A stretch of 59,882 nt of DNA from Myxococcales bacterium (GTDB taxonomy: Bacteria > Myxococcota > Myxococcia > Myxococcales > Myxococcaceae): NCBI GenBank assembly GCA_016191815.1, contig JACPVI010000031.1, positions 1 through 59,882 of the forward strand, given 5' to 3'. This document shows, piece by piece, positions 35,382 through 46,763 of the stretch. A program made the position numbers and the translations under genes. The notes below the pieces were generated by a model that was not told where the DNA came from, made no database searches, and saw only the letters and a list, made by a program, of their open reading frames with translations. The stretch's first letter is position 1, and every line of letters begins with the position of its first letter.

Positions 35382-36356
35382 TCAGATGCGGATGGGGTCG
35401 GTGGTCTTCACGATGTGCATGCCGGCGCGCTTGAAGTCCTCGATCGCCTGGTCGGCGATGCGCGGGAAGTCGAGGTGCGGCGGCAGCGGGTCGACCGGCG
35501 GCGGCGGCACCGAGCTCATCGCGTCCTCCAGGATCCAGACCTTGTCCGCCAGCGCCGGGGCCGTCTTCTGGATGTGGTCCCGGATGTCCATCAGCGTGGA
35601 GCGCACGCAGTGCGACTTGGCCTCGCCGAAGATGTAGACCCGGTCGTAGTCCATCAGCATCTTGAAGAACGGGGCGTTGAACTCGCCCACCACCTGGCCG
35701 CCGAGCTCGGTCACCTCAGGCGAGAGCACCGAGTAGTTCTCTGTCATCGCGTGGGTACCCTTGGTCTCGAAGTGGGTCTGGTGCTTGCGCGCCGCCGAGT
35801 GGAACACCACCGCCTCCATCAGCGCCGGCACCAGCGCGTGGCCTAGCCCGCCCAGCATCGCGTGGTAGGGCCAGATGGTGAGGACGTACTTCCCGGTCGC
35901 CTCGAGCCTCTTGGTGTACTCGAGGCACTCCTTCGGGTGGGAGATCGGCGTCCAGCGCCCGGAGCGGACCTCCTCGTGGAAGATCGGCGTGAGCGGCGCG
36001 GGGTGCTTCCCGCTCTTGTCGACCCACCAGGCGGGGTGGAAGATCTGGAACACCCGGTGGGTGTCCATCGAGAAGTGCAGGCCGGTGAGCTGGTCGAGGT
36101 TGCGGTAGATCCACCCGATCGCCCGCTGCGCGTCCTCCACCGCGCCGGGCACGAACAGGCTCGCCCCGGGGGTGCAGAACGCCACCTGCATGTCGATGCC
36201 GAAGACCGCGATCCGGAACTTGTCCTGACCCGACGGCTTGATGCCGTGCTTCTTGGCGTACTCCTCCGCCGCGTCCGCCACCATTCCGGCGCGTTCGAGG
36301 TAGACCTCCGGCACCTTCCGGGGATCGTAGAAATCAGGGAGTGGCAGGTTCGACAT
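35382..36356 (-). CDS. isochorismatase-family hydrolase, nicotinamidase-like
   Basis: 324 residues; longer than E. coli PncA (about 210). The Asp-Lys-Cys triad can be read as Asp55 (FGIDMQVAF), Lys199 (FETKGTHAMTENYS) and Cys250 (GEAKSHCVRSTLM). Metal ligands are in SMDTHRVFQIFH (Asp98, His100), and IWPYHAMLGG is the WPxH segment of nicotinamidases. Deamidation of nicotinamide to nicotinate would feed the phosphoribosyltransferase of the same cluster, so nicotinamidase is the likeliest role. The extra N-terminal 45 residues and the insert between metal site and Lys are unusual. Confidence 0.8.
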   Translation of the reverse strand: MSNLPLPDFYDPRKVPEVYLERAGMVADAAEEYAKKHGIKPSGQDKFRIAVFGIDMQVAFCTPGASLFVPGAVEDAQRAIGWIYRNLDQLTGLHFSMDTHRVFQIFHPAWWVDKSGKHPAPLTPIFHEEVRSGRWTPISHPKECLEYTKRLEATGKYVLTIWPYHAMLGGLGHALVPALMEAVVFHSAARKHQTHFETKGTHAMTENYSVLSPEVTELGGQVVGEFNAPFFKMLMDYDRVYIFGEAKSHCVRSTLMDIRDHIQKTAPALADKVWILEDAMSSVPPPPVDPLPPHLDFPRIADQAIEDFKRAGMHIVKTTDPIRI

Positions 36357-36368
36357 GTGGGCCTCCTT

Positions 36369-38168
36369 TCAGACCAACGTGAGCTGGGTGATCTCCTTCG
36401 CGCCGACCACGAAGACCGAGCCTCCGGGGCCCGGCAGTAGCTCCACGCCCGCGCCCACGAAGGGCTGGGTGTCGGTGAAGAGCGTTCCTTCCACCAACCG
36501 TCCCCCGTCGGCGCGCAAGGACAGCAGTCCTTCGTCCGTCGCGCAGACGATCCGCCCGCCCGTGAGCGCCTTGCCCCGCACCGAAGCGAACATCCGGCCA
36601 TCTGCCGGCGCGCCAGACGCCTCGGCGCGGAGGCACCCGTCCTCTCCGAAGAGGACCATCGCGTTCGTCCTGCGCCCGTCCCGCTCCACCCCTAGCGAGA
36701 GCAGAGCGTGCCCGTCATCGAAGACTGCGTCCGCCTCCACGATGCGTCCGCCCGGAGGCGAAAGCTTGAGCATGGCCAGGCCTGGCCTCCCTGCCCGGAA
36801 GAGGAAGAAGACGGCCAAAAGGCCCGCGCGGTAGAAGCCGAGCCCCAGCCGCTCGCCGGCCCGGAGCCACGTCTGCCCCTCGAGGATCCGGCCGATCCGC
36901 GAGCCCGTCGACGAGTCCACCAGCCACTCGCTCTCCGTGCGGTAGCAGGTGGCTGCGCTCGCCGCGAAGACGCTCGAGCTCCCGAACGTCCCGGTGCAGG
37001 CGCGCTCCACGACCTGCCCGCGGAGCACCCGCGCCAGCTTCCCTCCCATTCCCACCCAGGTGGCGGGCCCCGAGAGCGCAAAGCGGACGCCAGGCACCAG
37101 CGCCTCGCGCGTCACCTCGGAGCCGTCCTCGCGCAGCACCACGCCGTCCTGGAGGTAGGCGTAGCGGAGCCCGCCCTGCACCGCCGCGGCGAGGATGCGC
37201 CCGGCCGTCCGGAAGACCACCTTGGCGGAGCAGCGCCCGGAGTAGATGACGGCGTCGCGCGATGCGGCCGCTCCGAGCGCCGCGCACTCCGGACAGGTCG
37301 CCCGCGCGTGTTCCGCTCCGCAGCGGCAGCGGGTCCATCTGATGTCCAAGAGCCGCGGAGGAAACGCGCCGCGCTCGTCCTTCTCGAACACCCGCGAGAA
37401 CCAGTCGAGCACGTCGACCGGAAGCACCCGGTAGTGCACCGCCGCGCGCGGGTACTGCACGTCGGGCCTTAGGATGCTGTGCCTGGCCTCGGCTCGCCGG
37501 AGCGGCGTGGGGTACTTCTTCTGCAGCCCGCCGAACGGGTGCACGTAAAGGAGGCTCGAGAAGAGCATCACCGCGAAGGCGTACCAGTCGGTCCCTTCGC
37601 CAAAGCAGGGCCGCTCGGTGAGATCGACCCCGTACAGCTTGGGATCCAGGAACCGTTCGTGGCCGACGGAGCACGGCAGGCCGCAAAACTGCATCGAGTC
37701 CGCGTCGATGAGGAAGGGCTCTCGTCCGCGGAACAGCACGTTGCCGTCGTTGAGGTCCCCCACCACCACGCCCCGGCCGTGCAAGTCTCCGAGCACGCGG
37801 TGGACGTTGCCGAACAGCGACACTACTTCCTCGTTGGGGACGACTCCCTCCCGCCACTTCCGCTGCGACAGCCGGAAGGCGTCCTCCGCGCCGATCGCCG
37901 CCTTCATCGCGTAACCCAGCACCTGGCCCCTGCGGTCCCGCGCCAGCTCGAGGGGCCCCAAGACCTCGCGCGGCAGCCGGGATGGAAAACGCCGAAGCTT
38001 CTCCAGCTTGTCGCGCCGCACCTTCTCGGCCGCGGGCTGGGCCGGATCCACCGGGTGGAAGATCTTCACCGCCAGGTCGCGCCAGCGGTACACGCGGGCC
38101 TCTCCGCCGACTCCGAGGAGATCGGCGTCCGACAGCCTGGCGCGCTCGCCGCCGATCAGGACATCCAT
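36369..38168 (-). CDS. serine/threonine protein kinase with zinc ribbon, TerY-triad type
   Basis: 599 residues from ATG 38168, overlapping the PP2C gene by 13 bp. The kinase domain has the glycine loop LLGVGGEARVYRW (19-28), Lys35 (LAVKIF), catalytic loop VVGDLNDGNVLF (Asp138, Asn143) and the metal loop LIDADSMQF (Asp155), the DAD variant characteristic of TerY-associated kinases. Just after it a zinc ribbon (CRCGAEHARATCPEC, residues 281-295). Residues 300-599 are a strand-rich, propeller-like region with repeated glycine turns. Predicted cytoplasmic. Substrate unknown; the vWA protein of the same operon is a candidate. Confidence 0.85.
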   Translation of the reverse strand: MDVLIGGERARLSDADLLGVGGEARVYRWRDLAVKIFHPVDPAQPAAEKVRRDKLEKLRRFPSRLPREVLGPLELARDRRGQVLGYAMKAAIGAEDAFRLSQRKWREGVVPNEEVVSLFGNVHRVLGDLHGRGVVVGDLNDGNVLFRGREPFLIDADSMQFCGLPCSVGHERFLDPKLYGVDLTERPCFGEGTDWYAFAVMLFSSLLYVHPFGGLQKKYPTPLRRAEARHSILRPDVQYPRAAVHYRVLPVDVLDWFSRVFEKDERGAFPPRLLDIRWTRCRCGAEHARATCPECAALGAAASRDAVIYSGRCSAKVVFRTAGRILAAAVQGGLRYAYLQDGVVLREDGSEVTREALVPGVRFALSGPATWVGMGGKLARVLRGQVVERACTGTFGSSSVFAASAATCYRTESEWLVDSSTGSRIGRILEGQTWLRAGERLGLGFYRAGLLAVFFLFRAGRPGLAMLKLSPPGGRIVEADAVFDDGHALLSLGVERDGRRTNAMVLFGEDGCLRAEASGAPADGRMFASVRGKALTGGRIVCATDEGLLSLRADGGRLVEGTLFTDTQPFVGAGVELLPGPGGSVFVVGAKEITQLTLV

Positions 38169-39016
38169 GGCCGCTCCTCGATCGCGCCGCGCCGGCGTCG
38201 GATGATCGCCAACGTGGTGTCGTCGTGAAGGCGCCGGTTCAGCTCGCCGATCACCCACAGGCGCTTCTGTAGGAGAGAGGGGTTGCGCAGCCAGCCGGGC
38301 TCGGCGATCAACTCGGCAAGCCCGCCCTGCCGATCGCCGCTCCGCAGCGGCTCGTCGGCGCGGGCGATCAACTCCGTCACGCCGTCGGTGGCGATCGCCA
38401 GCGAGTCCACCTCCTCGGTGGGGACGAACAGGTGATGCTCGGGACCGGCGCAGCTCCCCTCCGAGTCCACCGCCTCGGGAACCAGCCGGTAGCCGAGGTA
38501 GCGAGGCGCGTTCTTTGGCCCGGCGTCGAGGATCGTGACTCTGCCGTTCAGGGAGAAGACCCCGTCGCCTACCCCGAACACCATCGCCCTGCGCTCGTCG
38601 ACCACCGCGCAGAGGAAAGAGAACAGGAGGAAGTCCTGCACCGTGGCGGGCATCGCCGAAGCAGCGGGGGAGAGTCCTTGGGCCACTAGGCGCAGGTATT
38701 CCAACAGCCCGCCCGTCGCCGACTCGACCAGCGAGGGGGCGACTCCCCCATCGCGGCGCGCGAGCTCGGCCGTCCAGGTCGCCAAGTAGGCCGCCGCCAG
38801 ATTGGCGCCGACCTCGCTGTGCCGGCCCGAAGAGCACCCGTCGGTCACCACCGCGACCAGAAGGCCGTCCTCGGCGTGGAGCGCGATCCCGTCCTGGCAG
38901 CTCCGGCCGAGCCGCGCGTGCTCTCGTCCTTGCACCGAACCCGCCGCCATCGCCAGCGCGTCGGAGAGCTTGGGTCCCGCCGCGATCGCCAAGAGCTTGT
39001 GTCCCAACTCGCTCAC
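38156..39016 (-). CDS. PP2C-like protein phosphatase of the NAD-salvage cluster
   Basis: 286 residues of the divergent PP2C_2 group. Motifs: GRSCQDGIALH, VVTDGCSSGRHSEVGANLAA, VFGVGDGVFSLNG, LAIATDGVTEL and DDTTLAIIRRRR; the acidic metal ligands are kept although DG.G.H is replaced by DGCSSG. It starts in the stop of the NAPRT gene (ATGA) and its end overlaps the kinase gene by 13 bp, so kinase and phosphatase are made in step. Likely reverses the kinase on the vWA or another operon protein. Confidence 0.85.
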   Translation of the reverse strand: MSELGHKLLAIAAGPKLSDALAMAAGSVQGREHARLGRSCQDGIALHAEDGLLVAVVTDGCSSGRHSEVGANLAAAYLATWTAELARRDGGVAPSLVESATGGLLEYLRLVAQGLSPAASAMPATVQDFLLFSFLCAVVDERRAMVFGVGDGVFSLNGRVTILDAGPKNAPRYLGYRLVPEAVDSEGSCAGPEHHLFVPTEEVDSLAIATDGVTELIARADEPLRSGDRQGGLAELIAEPGWLRNPSLLQKRLWVIGELNRRLHDDTTLAIIRRRRGAIEERPWMS

Positions 39017-40458
39017 CTGGGGCCTCCGAAGGACTGGAGCCGGATCGCCTCCACCAGTGCCTGCGTCGCCGGCGAGAGCGCTACGGTGAGGTGCTCGGGC
39101 GGTATCCGCCGGGCGAGATCGAAGGAGGCGGGCTCGGTTGCGCTCCCGGTCAGGAGGCAGTAACCCTTCGGGGGCACCTCGCCCTCCTGTCCGATGACTC
39201 CGTAGGGGCCATCCCCCGAGAGCCGCCGGAACAGGACCGGCCTGCCCGGGACGCTCTGCTTCCCCGAGCCCGCCTCGTCGCCGAACTTCATCGTCGGCCG
39301 CGACCCGGTCTGGCTTAGCTTGTAGACGGCCGCCACCCGGTCGCGGGTGAGCGAGCCGCCCATGGTGGCGGCGACCAGGTAGCCGCCGTACCCGTAGAAC
39401 TGCTCCTCCGGGCGCCAGCCCACTTGCTGCCGCAGCTCCTCGAACCTGCGGGTCTGCGTGGCGTCGAAGCCATCCTCGAGGATCTGCACCGGGCGGATGC
39501 CGCGCTCCTTCGCCAGCGAGGCCGCGTGGAGGTACTGAGCCACCTTGTCTCCAGAGTCGTAGCGAATGGAGTCCCCCCGCCCCGGCTCCTCGGCGATGAG
39601 CTTTAGGGCGGTGGGGATTCCCGAGCGCACGGTGTCGAAGGTGTCGAGCAAGTAGCTCGAGCGCTGCGGCCTCCGCTCGCGCATCGCCCGGAACGCTCCC
39701 TCATCCGAGCCGTAGCGCTGCACGTGCTCGTGGCCCATCGTCCCCACCGGGACCATGCCCAGCTCCCGCGCCAAGAGGACGTTGCTCGTCTTCACCACGC
39801 CCGCCTCGCGGCAGCCCTCGAGAGCCAGCCGGTGCTGGGAGGCGCAGGTGGCGGCGCGCATTCCCACCTCGAAGACGCGCCGGCCGTCGCCGACGAGCCC
39901 CACCAGCCCACCCGCCCTCTCCCTCACGCGCGAGCGGTAGCCGCCGGAATCCACCGAGATTCGCGGCGGGCGAACCCCGACCGCCTCCAGGGCCTCGAGG
40001 GCGACAGAGCGCTGCTCATCGCAGGTGACGGTGCCGAGCTCCGCCTCCAGCCGCTCCGGACTCGTGAGCGCCAGCGTGGCCACCTGGATTCGATAGTTGA
40101 GCTGCAACACCAGCGGCTCGAGCCAGGAAACCAAGGCCGACGGACCGGTCACCGAGAAGACCGGCTCCCGCGGCAGGAACGCCGCGCCTTTCGGCAGCGC
40201 TTGGATGCAAAGGCCTTCGCTCCGGACGATCGCCGCCTTGAAGCCGGCTCCCATCTCGTACTCGTGCGCCGCCAGGCAGGCGTATTCCTCAGGCGCAGGC
40301 GAGGGGAGCAGCTTGCGCACCTCCGCCTCCACGTCGAAGGGTAGAAGCTGCGGCCCGCCGCGGCGGTGGACGTAGTGGAAGGTCTCCACCCTCAGCGGCC
40401 AGCCCGCCTCCGCCATGCTGAACTTGTAACCGTCCGTCGCGAGGAGGGAGCTGCCCAT
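39013..40458 (-). CDS. nicotinate phosphoribosyltransferase
   Basis: 481 residues from ATG 40458, with AGGAAGG seven bases upstream. Begins LLATDGYKFSMAEAGWP, the family start. Active-site features: ISVDSGGYRSR-type phosphate loop, VFEVGMRAATCASQHRL, the histidine loop VPVGTMGHEHVQRYG (His243), LLDTFDTVRSGI and SIRYDSGDKVAQYL. The enzyme converts nicotinate and PRPP to NaMN, the committed step of the Preiss-Handler pathway. It is the first gene of a minus-strand operon with an isochorismatase that could supply nicotinate. Close homology to NAMPT was considered but the TDGYKFSM start and GTMGH loop fit NAPRT better. Confidence 0.85.
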   Translation of the reverse strand: MGSSLLATDGYKFSMAEAGWPLRVETFHYVHRRGGPQLLPFDVEAEVRKLLPSPAPEEYACLAAHEYEMGAGFKAAIVRSEGLCIQALPKGAAFLPREPVFSVTGPSALVSWLEPLVLQLNYRIQVATLALTSPERLEAELGTVTCDEQRSVALEALEAVGVRPPRISVDSGGYRSRVRERAGGLVGLVGDGRRVFEVGMRAATCASQHRLALEGCREAGVVKTSNVLLARELGMVPVGTMGHEHVQRYGSDEGAFRAMRERRPQRSSYLLDTFDTVRSGIPTALKLIAEEPGRGDSIRYDSGDKVAQYLHAASLAKERGIRPVQILEDGFDATQTRRFEELRQQVGWRPEEQFYGYGGYLVAATMGGSLTRDRVAAVYKLSQTGSRPTMKFGDEAGSGKQSVPGRPVLFRRLSGDGPYGVIGQEGEVPPKGYCLLTGSATEPASFDLARRIPPEHLTVALSPATQALVEAIRLQSFGGPR

Positions 40459-40479
40459 TTCGCCACCTTCCTGTTTTAG

Positions 40480-40508
40480 AGTGTAACAACACAATATAGA
40501 GTCGTCAA
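40480..40508 (-). promoter_or_regulatory. sigma70-type promoter of the NAD-salvage operon
   Basis: On the minus strand: -35 TTGACG (40503-40508), 17 bp spacer, -10 TACACT (40480-40485). The AGGAAGG ribosome-binding site follows at 40466-40472 and ATG at 40458, giving a leader of about 15-20 nt. The region is an AT-rich island in otherwise GC-rich DNA. Confidence 0.7.
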
Positions 40509-40516
40509 GACTCTAT
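40496..40516. promoter_or_regulatory. perfect inverted repeat over the -35, candidate NrtR operator
   Basis: Arms ATAGAGTC and GACTCTAT separated by GTCAA (plus strand) form a perfect 8+8 dyad that covers the -35 element. A repressor bound here would block RNA polymerase. The operon's own NrtR is the obvious candidate; NrtR operators differ between lineages, so sequence alone cannot confirm it. Confidence 0.65.
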
Positions 40517-40562
40517 TTCACCCGCGAGCGCGTCCGCGGGGGAGGAGTCGCGGAATCTGCCG

Positions 40563-40844
40563 TCAGTTCTGGGCCCGCTCCGGGGTGACGTAGCTCGGGT
40601 CGACGGTGGGCGGCGCGTTGAGGACCCAATCTCCCAAGGGGTTCACCTCGTAGATCGCCTTCTTGCCGCAGCCGCTGACGAGGTGCTGGCCGGTATCGCC
40701 GCCGCCCAGCTCCATCACGGTAATCTGGCTCGCGGGGCAGGAGAGATCTGCCGAGGCCTTGCCGGGGATCTTCGCCGCGTGCCGCACGCAGGCGGAGAAG
40801 GCCAGCGCGCCGGCCACCAAGAGGAGATGCTTGAAGCTCGCCAT
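40563..40844 (-). CDS. small lipoprotein
   Basis: 93 residues from ATG 40844. Signal peptide KHLLLVAGALAFSAC with a relaxed lipobox (FSAC, Cys19). The mature part has two further Cys (LSCPASQ; VSGCGKKAIYEVN) around a short strand region ITVMELGGGDTGQHL. The spacing CPASQI...L..GCGKKA.Y is reminiscent of a small repeat domain found in myxobacterial lipoproteins. No function known. It lies upstream of the NAD operon promoter, on the same strand, with its 3' end 47 bp from the operator. Confidence 0.65.
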   Translation of the reverse strand: MASFKHLLLVAGALAFSACVRHAAKIPGKASADLSCPASQITVMELGGGDTGQHLVSGCGKKAIYEVNPLGDWVLNAPPTVDPSYVTPERAQN

Positions 40845-40939
40845 CACGGACCTCCGGGCGAGGGAATCAAGCACACCTCCACCGGCGCGGAAAGAGGGAG
40901 GCCGAGACAAGCGCCTGGCCGGGGGCGGCCGGCGCGCGC

Positions 40940-42988
40940 TCAGCCGATGATGCTCACCGGCTCGCCGACCTCTGGCCGCCGCAGCGCCTCGATCACCTGG
41001 GCCGGGAGCTCCCGCCTGAGCGAGGCGACCATCTCCGGCGATCCCGCGTAGTGGTGGTGCTCGGCGTCGAGCAGGCGCTGGATGACATCCCGGTCCACCT
41101 CGGGAGGGAAGCTGTAGCGGGCGAGGAACTGCTTCCACACCTGGTCGTCGCGGGAGCTCTCGTCGATGTCCAACGACTGGGCGAAGCCGATCAGCCCGTT
41201 GAGCTTGGCGTCCACCGGATCCAGCCGCCGCTTGCCGGTGGCGGTGAGCCAGCGGTCGAACTCGTAGACCACCGAGGCGCGCAGGGCCTCCTCGCTCATG
41301 TGGGAGTAGCGGGCGTTCACCTGCATGCGGAGCTCGGCCTTCCCGTCGGGCCCCTTGGCCTCGGTGAAGCGGACCACGTCCTTCTCCCCCATCTTCGGGT
41401 CGAACCAGCCCTGGGGCACCACCTTGGAGTCTGGGTTCACCCGCTCGAGGATGGAGCTGAACTCGGAGACGGTGTTCAGCATCTGCGCCGCCACGTTCAC
41501 CTTGGTCCCGTCGAGGATGTTGGCCGGCCGGTCCTGCTTGATCGGGCGGAACTCGCGGGCGGTGTCCTCCGGCACTTTGAAGGTGTTGAAGTTGAAGTGT
41601 TTGTCCAGGTAGTCCGCCTGGCCGTCGTTGTCGCGATCGAGGACCCGCTCCCGAACCAGGGTGGCGATGGGAGTGACGAAGTTCTGCTTGTCCCAGTAGC
41701 CGTCGGTGCGGTTGAAGAACTGATCGAGCTTCTCCCAGTCCGCCCGCTCGGCGATGGCGTTGCACAGCCCGTCGATATCGGTGTCGAGGTAGCTCGCTCC
41801 GAAGGTGGCCACCGGCTGGAGCTGGGGGTACTTCTCCCGGAGCTGGTCCAGCACCCCCTTCCCCACGCAGAGGTTGTAGACGAACATCTTCCCCTCGCCC
41901 CCGTCGCCGACCTCCGGGCCGCGGCGGATCGACGAGGTCATGTTGCGGCCCCAGTTGGAGTGTCCGTCGTAGCCGATGATGTTCGCCGATGGGTCGCTCA
42001 TCGCGGCGAGGAGGTTGGTCCCTCCCTCGCGCACGCTGATGCGGAACTTGGTCTCGCCCACCCCCGGCTTCTGGATGGTCTTCTCGTAGACGGTGACTCC
42101 GTACTGGTCCTCTCGCCCCACCGGCTGGAAGCCGCGGGACTTGAGCGTGCCGGTGAAGCCCTTCCAGAACTCGCCCTGCCCCACCGTCCATTGGAGGTTG
42201 ACGGTCTTGCTGCCGTTGGCGAACCACTTCTCGTAGGGGGGCTTGGTGGGAGCCAGCTCCTTCATCAAGGTCGCGGCCACCTCCTTCGCCGGGCCGGCCT
42301 GGGCCGCGGCGGAGTTGGCGAAGTGGAAGATCAGGTTCTCCCGGAGCCTGACGTTGGCCTCCGCCCGCACCAGTCCCTCGTAGGCTTGGACCATCGGGGC
42401 GCGCAGGTCCGGCTCGGTGCTCGCCTCCATCAGGTGGAGCAGCACCGTGGCCGAGCTGGCCCGCATCTGCAGCGCCTGGTTCTGGTCCATGCCCGCGGGA
42501 GGGGTCGAGCCGGCGGCCACCTTGGCCAGCGCGGCCTTCACGTTCTCGAAGGCGGCGGCGCGGGTGGCCTTCGGCACCTGGGTGTCGAGAAAGACGTTGC
42601 CCGAGGCGTCGTCCACCAGCTCCGCGGCCCGGAAGAGCGAATCCCCAAGCTCGGCGTCGTTGGCGGGCGGACGGCCGTCGGCGTTGGCGGTGAAGACCCC
42701 CGCCGGAGTGAGAAAGACCGGCCGGTGTGCACCTGAGGGGTCCAGGCTGATGGTCTGCCCCGACGGCGGCGGAGGCGGCGGCAACGACACCAGCACTTGT
42801 TGGATGACGGCCAGTGCGCCGGGCTCGAACTTGTCCCGGTGCTGGGTGATGGCCTGCCGCAGCTGCAGCTTGTCCCAGCGGCTGACGGTCCCGTCCTCCT
42901 TGGCCTTGGCGACCAGGGCCTGCGCCTCGGCGGTGGTGATGACGCGGTCCGTGGCGAACTGCTCGGCGAGTCGGCGGATGGATGGCAT
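40940..42988 (-). CDS. caspase-like cysteine peptidase candidate, large hypothetical protein
   Basis: 682 residues, no signal peptide. Residues 1-66 are helical (DRVITTAEAQALVAKAKEDG), then a Pro linker and a helical region to about 250. Residues 330-400 carry a pattern like the caspase fold (clan CD): IIGYDGHSNWGRNMTSS with His343 and MFVYNLCVGKGVLDQLREKY with Cys374, about 31 residues apart, each ending a hydrophobic strand. At 451-459 DRDNDGQAD is a canonical EF-hand/calcium loop. The protease call rests on pattern similarity only. It is flanked by lipoprotein genes on the same strand; 95 bp separate it from the one downstream. Confidence 0.55.
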   Translation of the reverse strand: MPSIRRLAEQFATDRVITTAEAQALVAKAKEDGTVSRWDKLQLRQAITQHRDKFEPGALAVIQQVLVSLPPPPPPSGQTISLDPSGAHRPVFLTPAGVFTANADGRPPANDAELGDSLFRAAELVDDASGNVFLDTQVPKATRAAAFENVKAALAKVAAGSTPPAGMDQNQALQMRASSATVLLHLMEASTEPDLRAPMVQAYEGLVRAEANVRLRENLIFHFANSAAAQAGPAKEVAATLMKELAPTKPPYEKWFANGSKTVNLQWTVGQGEFWKGFTGTLKSRGFQPVGREDQYGVTVYEKTIQKPGVGETKFRISVREGGTNLLAAMSDPSANIIGYDGHSNWGRNMTSSIRRGPEVGDGGEGKMFVYNLCVGKGVLDQLREKYPQLQPVATFGASYLDTDIDGLCNAIAERADWEKLDQFFNRTDGYWDKQNFVTPIATLVRERVLDRDNDGQADYLDKHFNFNTFKVPEDTAREFRPIKQDRPANILDGTKVNVAAQMLNTVSEFSSILERVNPDSKVVPQGWFDPKMGEKDVVRFTEAKGPDGKAELRMQVNARYSHMSEEALRASVVYEFDRWLTATGKRRLDPVDAKLNGLIGFAQSLDIDESSRDDQVWKQFLARYSFPPEVDRDVIQRLLDAEHHHYAGSPEMVASLRRELPAQVIEALRRPEVGEPVSIIG

Positions 42989-43010
42989 CGAAACCTCCCG
43001 GGGAGCTGAG

Positions 43011-46580
<3,570 letters not shown>

Positions 46581-46690
46581 GGGCCCCCAAGGAAGCCGCT
46601 CCGGCGCGGCGAGAACAAGCTAGCAGGTGCCCGCCCCGCCGTTCCATTGGCCCGCTGCGTCACGCGGGCGTTTCAGCTCGCCGGCGCGGC

Positions 46691-46720
46691 TTGACGCGAG
46701 AATCAACCCGGCGCTAGACG
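46691..46720 (+). promoter_or_regulatory. candidate promoter for the lipase-FadL pair
   Basis: -35 TTGACG (46691-46696) and -10 TAGACG (46715-46720) with an 18 bp spacer, 44 bp upstream of ATG 46764. The -10 is a poor match, so this is tentative. Confidence 0.35.
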
Positions 46721-46763
46721 ACCCGCCTCGGCCGACCTTCCTCATCGGGCCACGAGGCACGCC

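Noticed and set aside
41051-42736. 561-codon plus-strand frame opposite the caspase-like gene
   Set aside because: Val/Leu/Gly/His-rich shadow with no recognisable motif.
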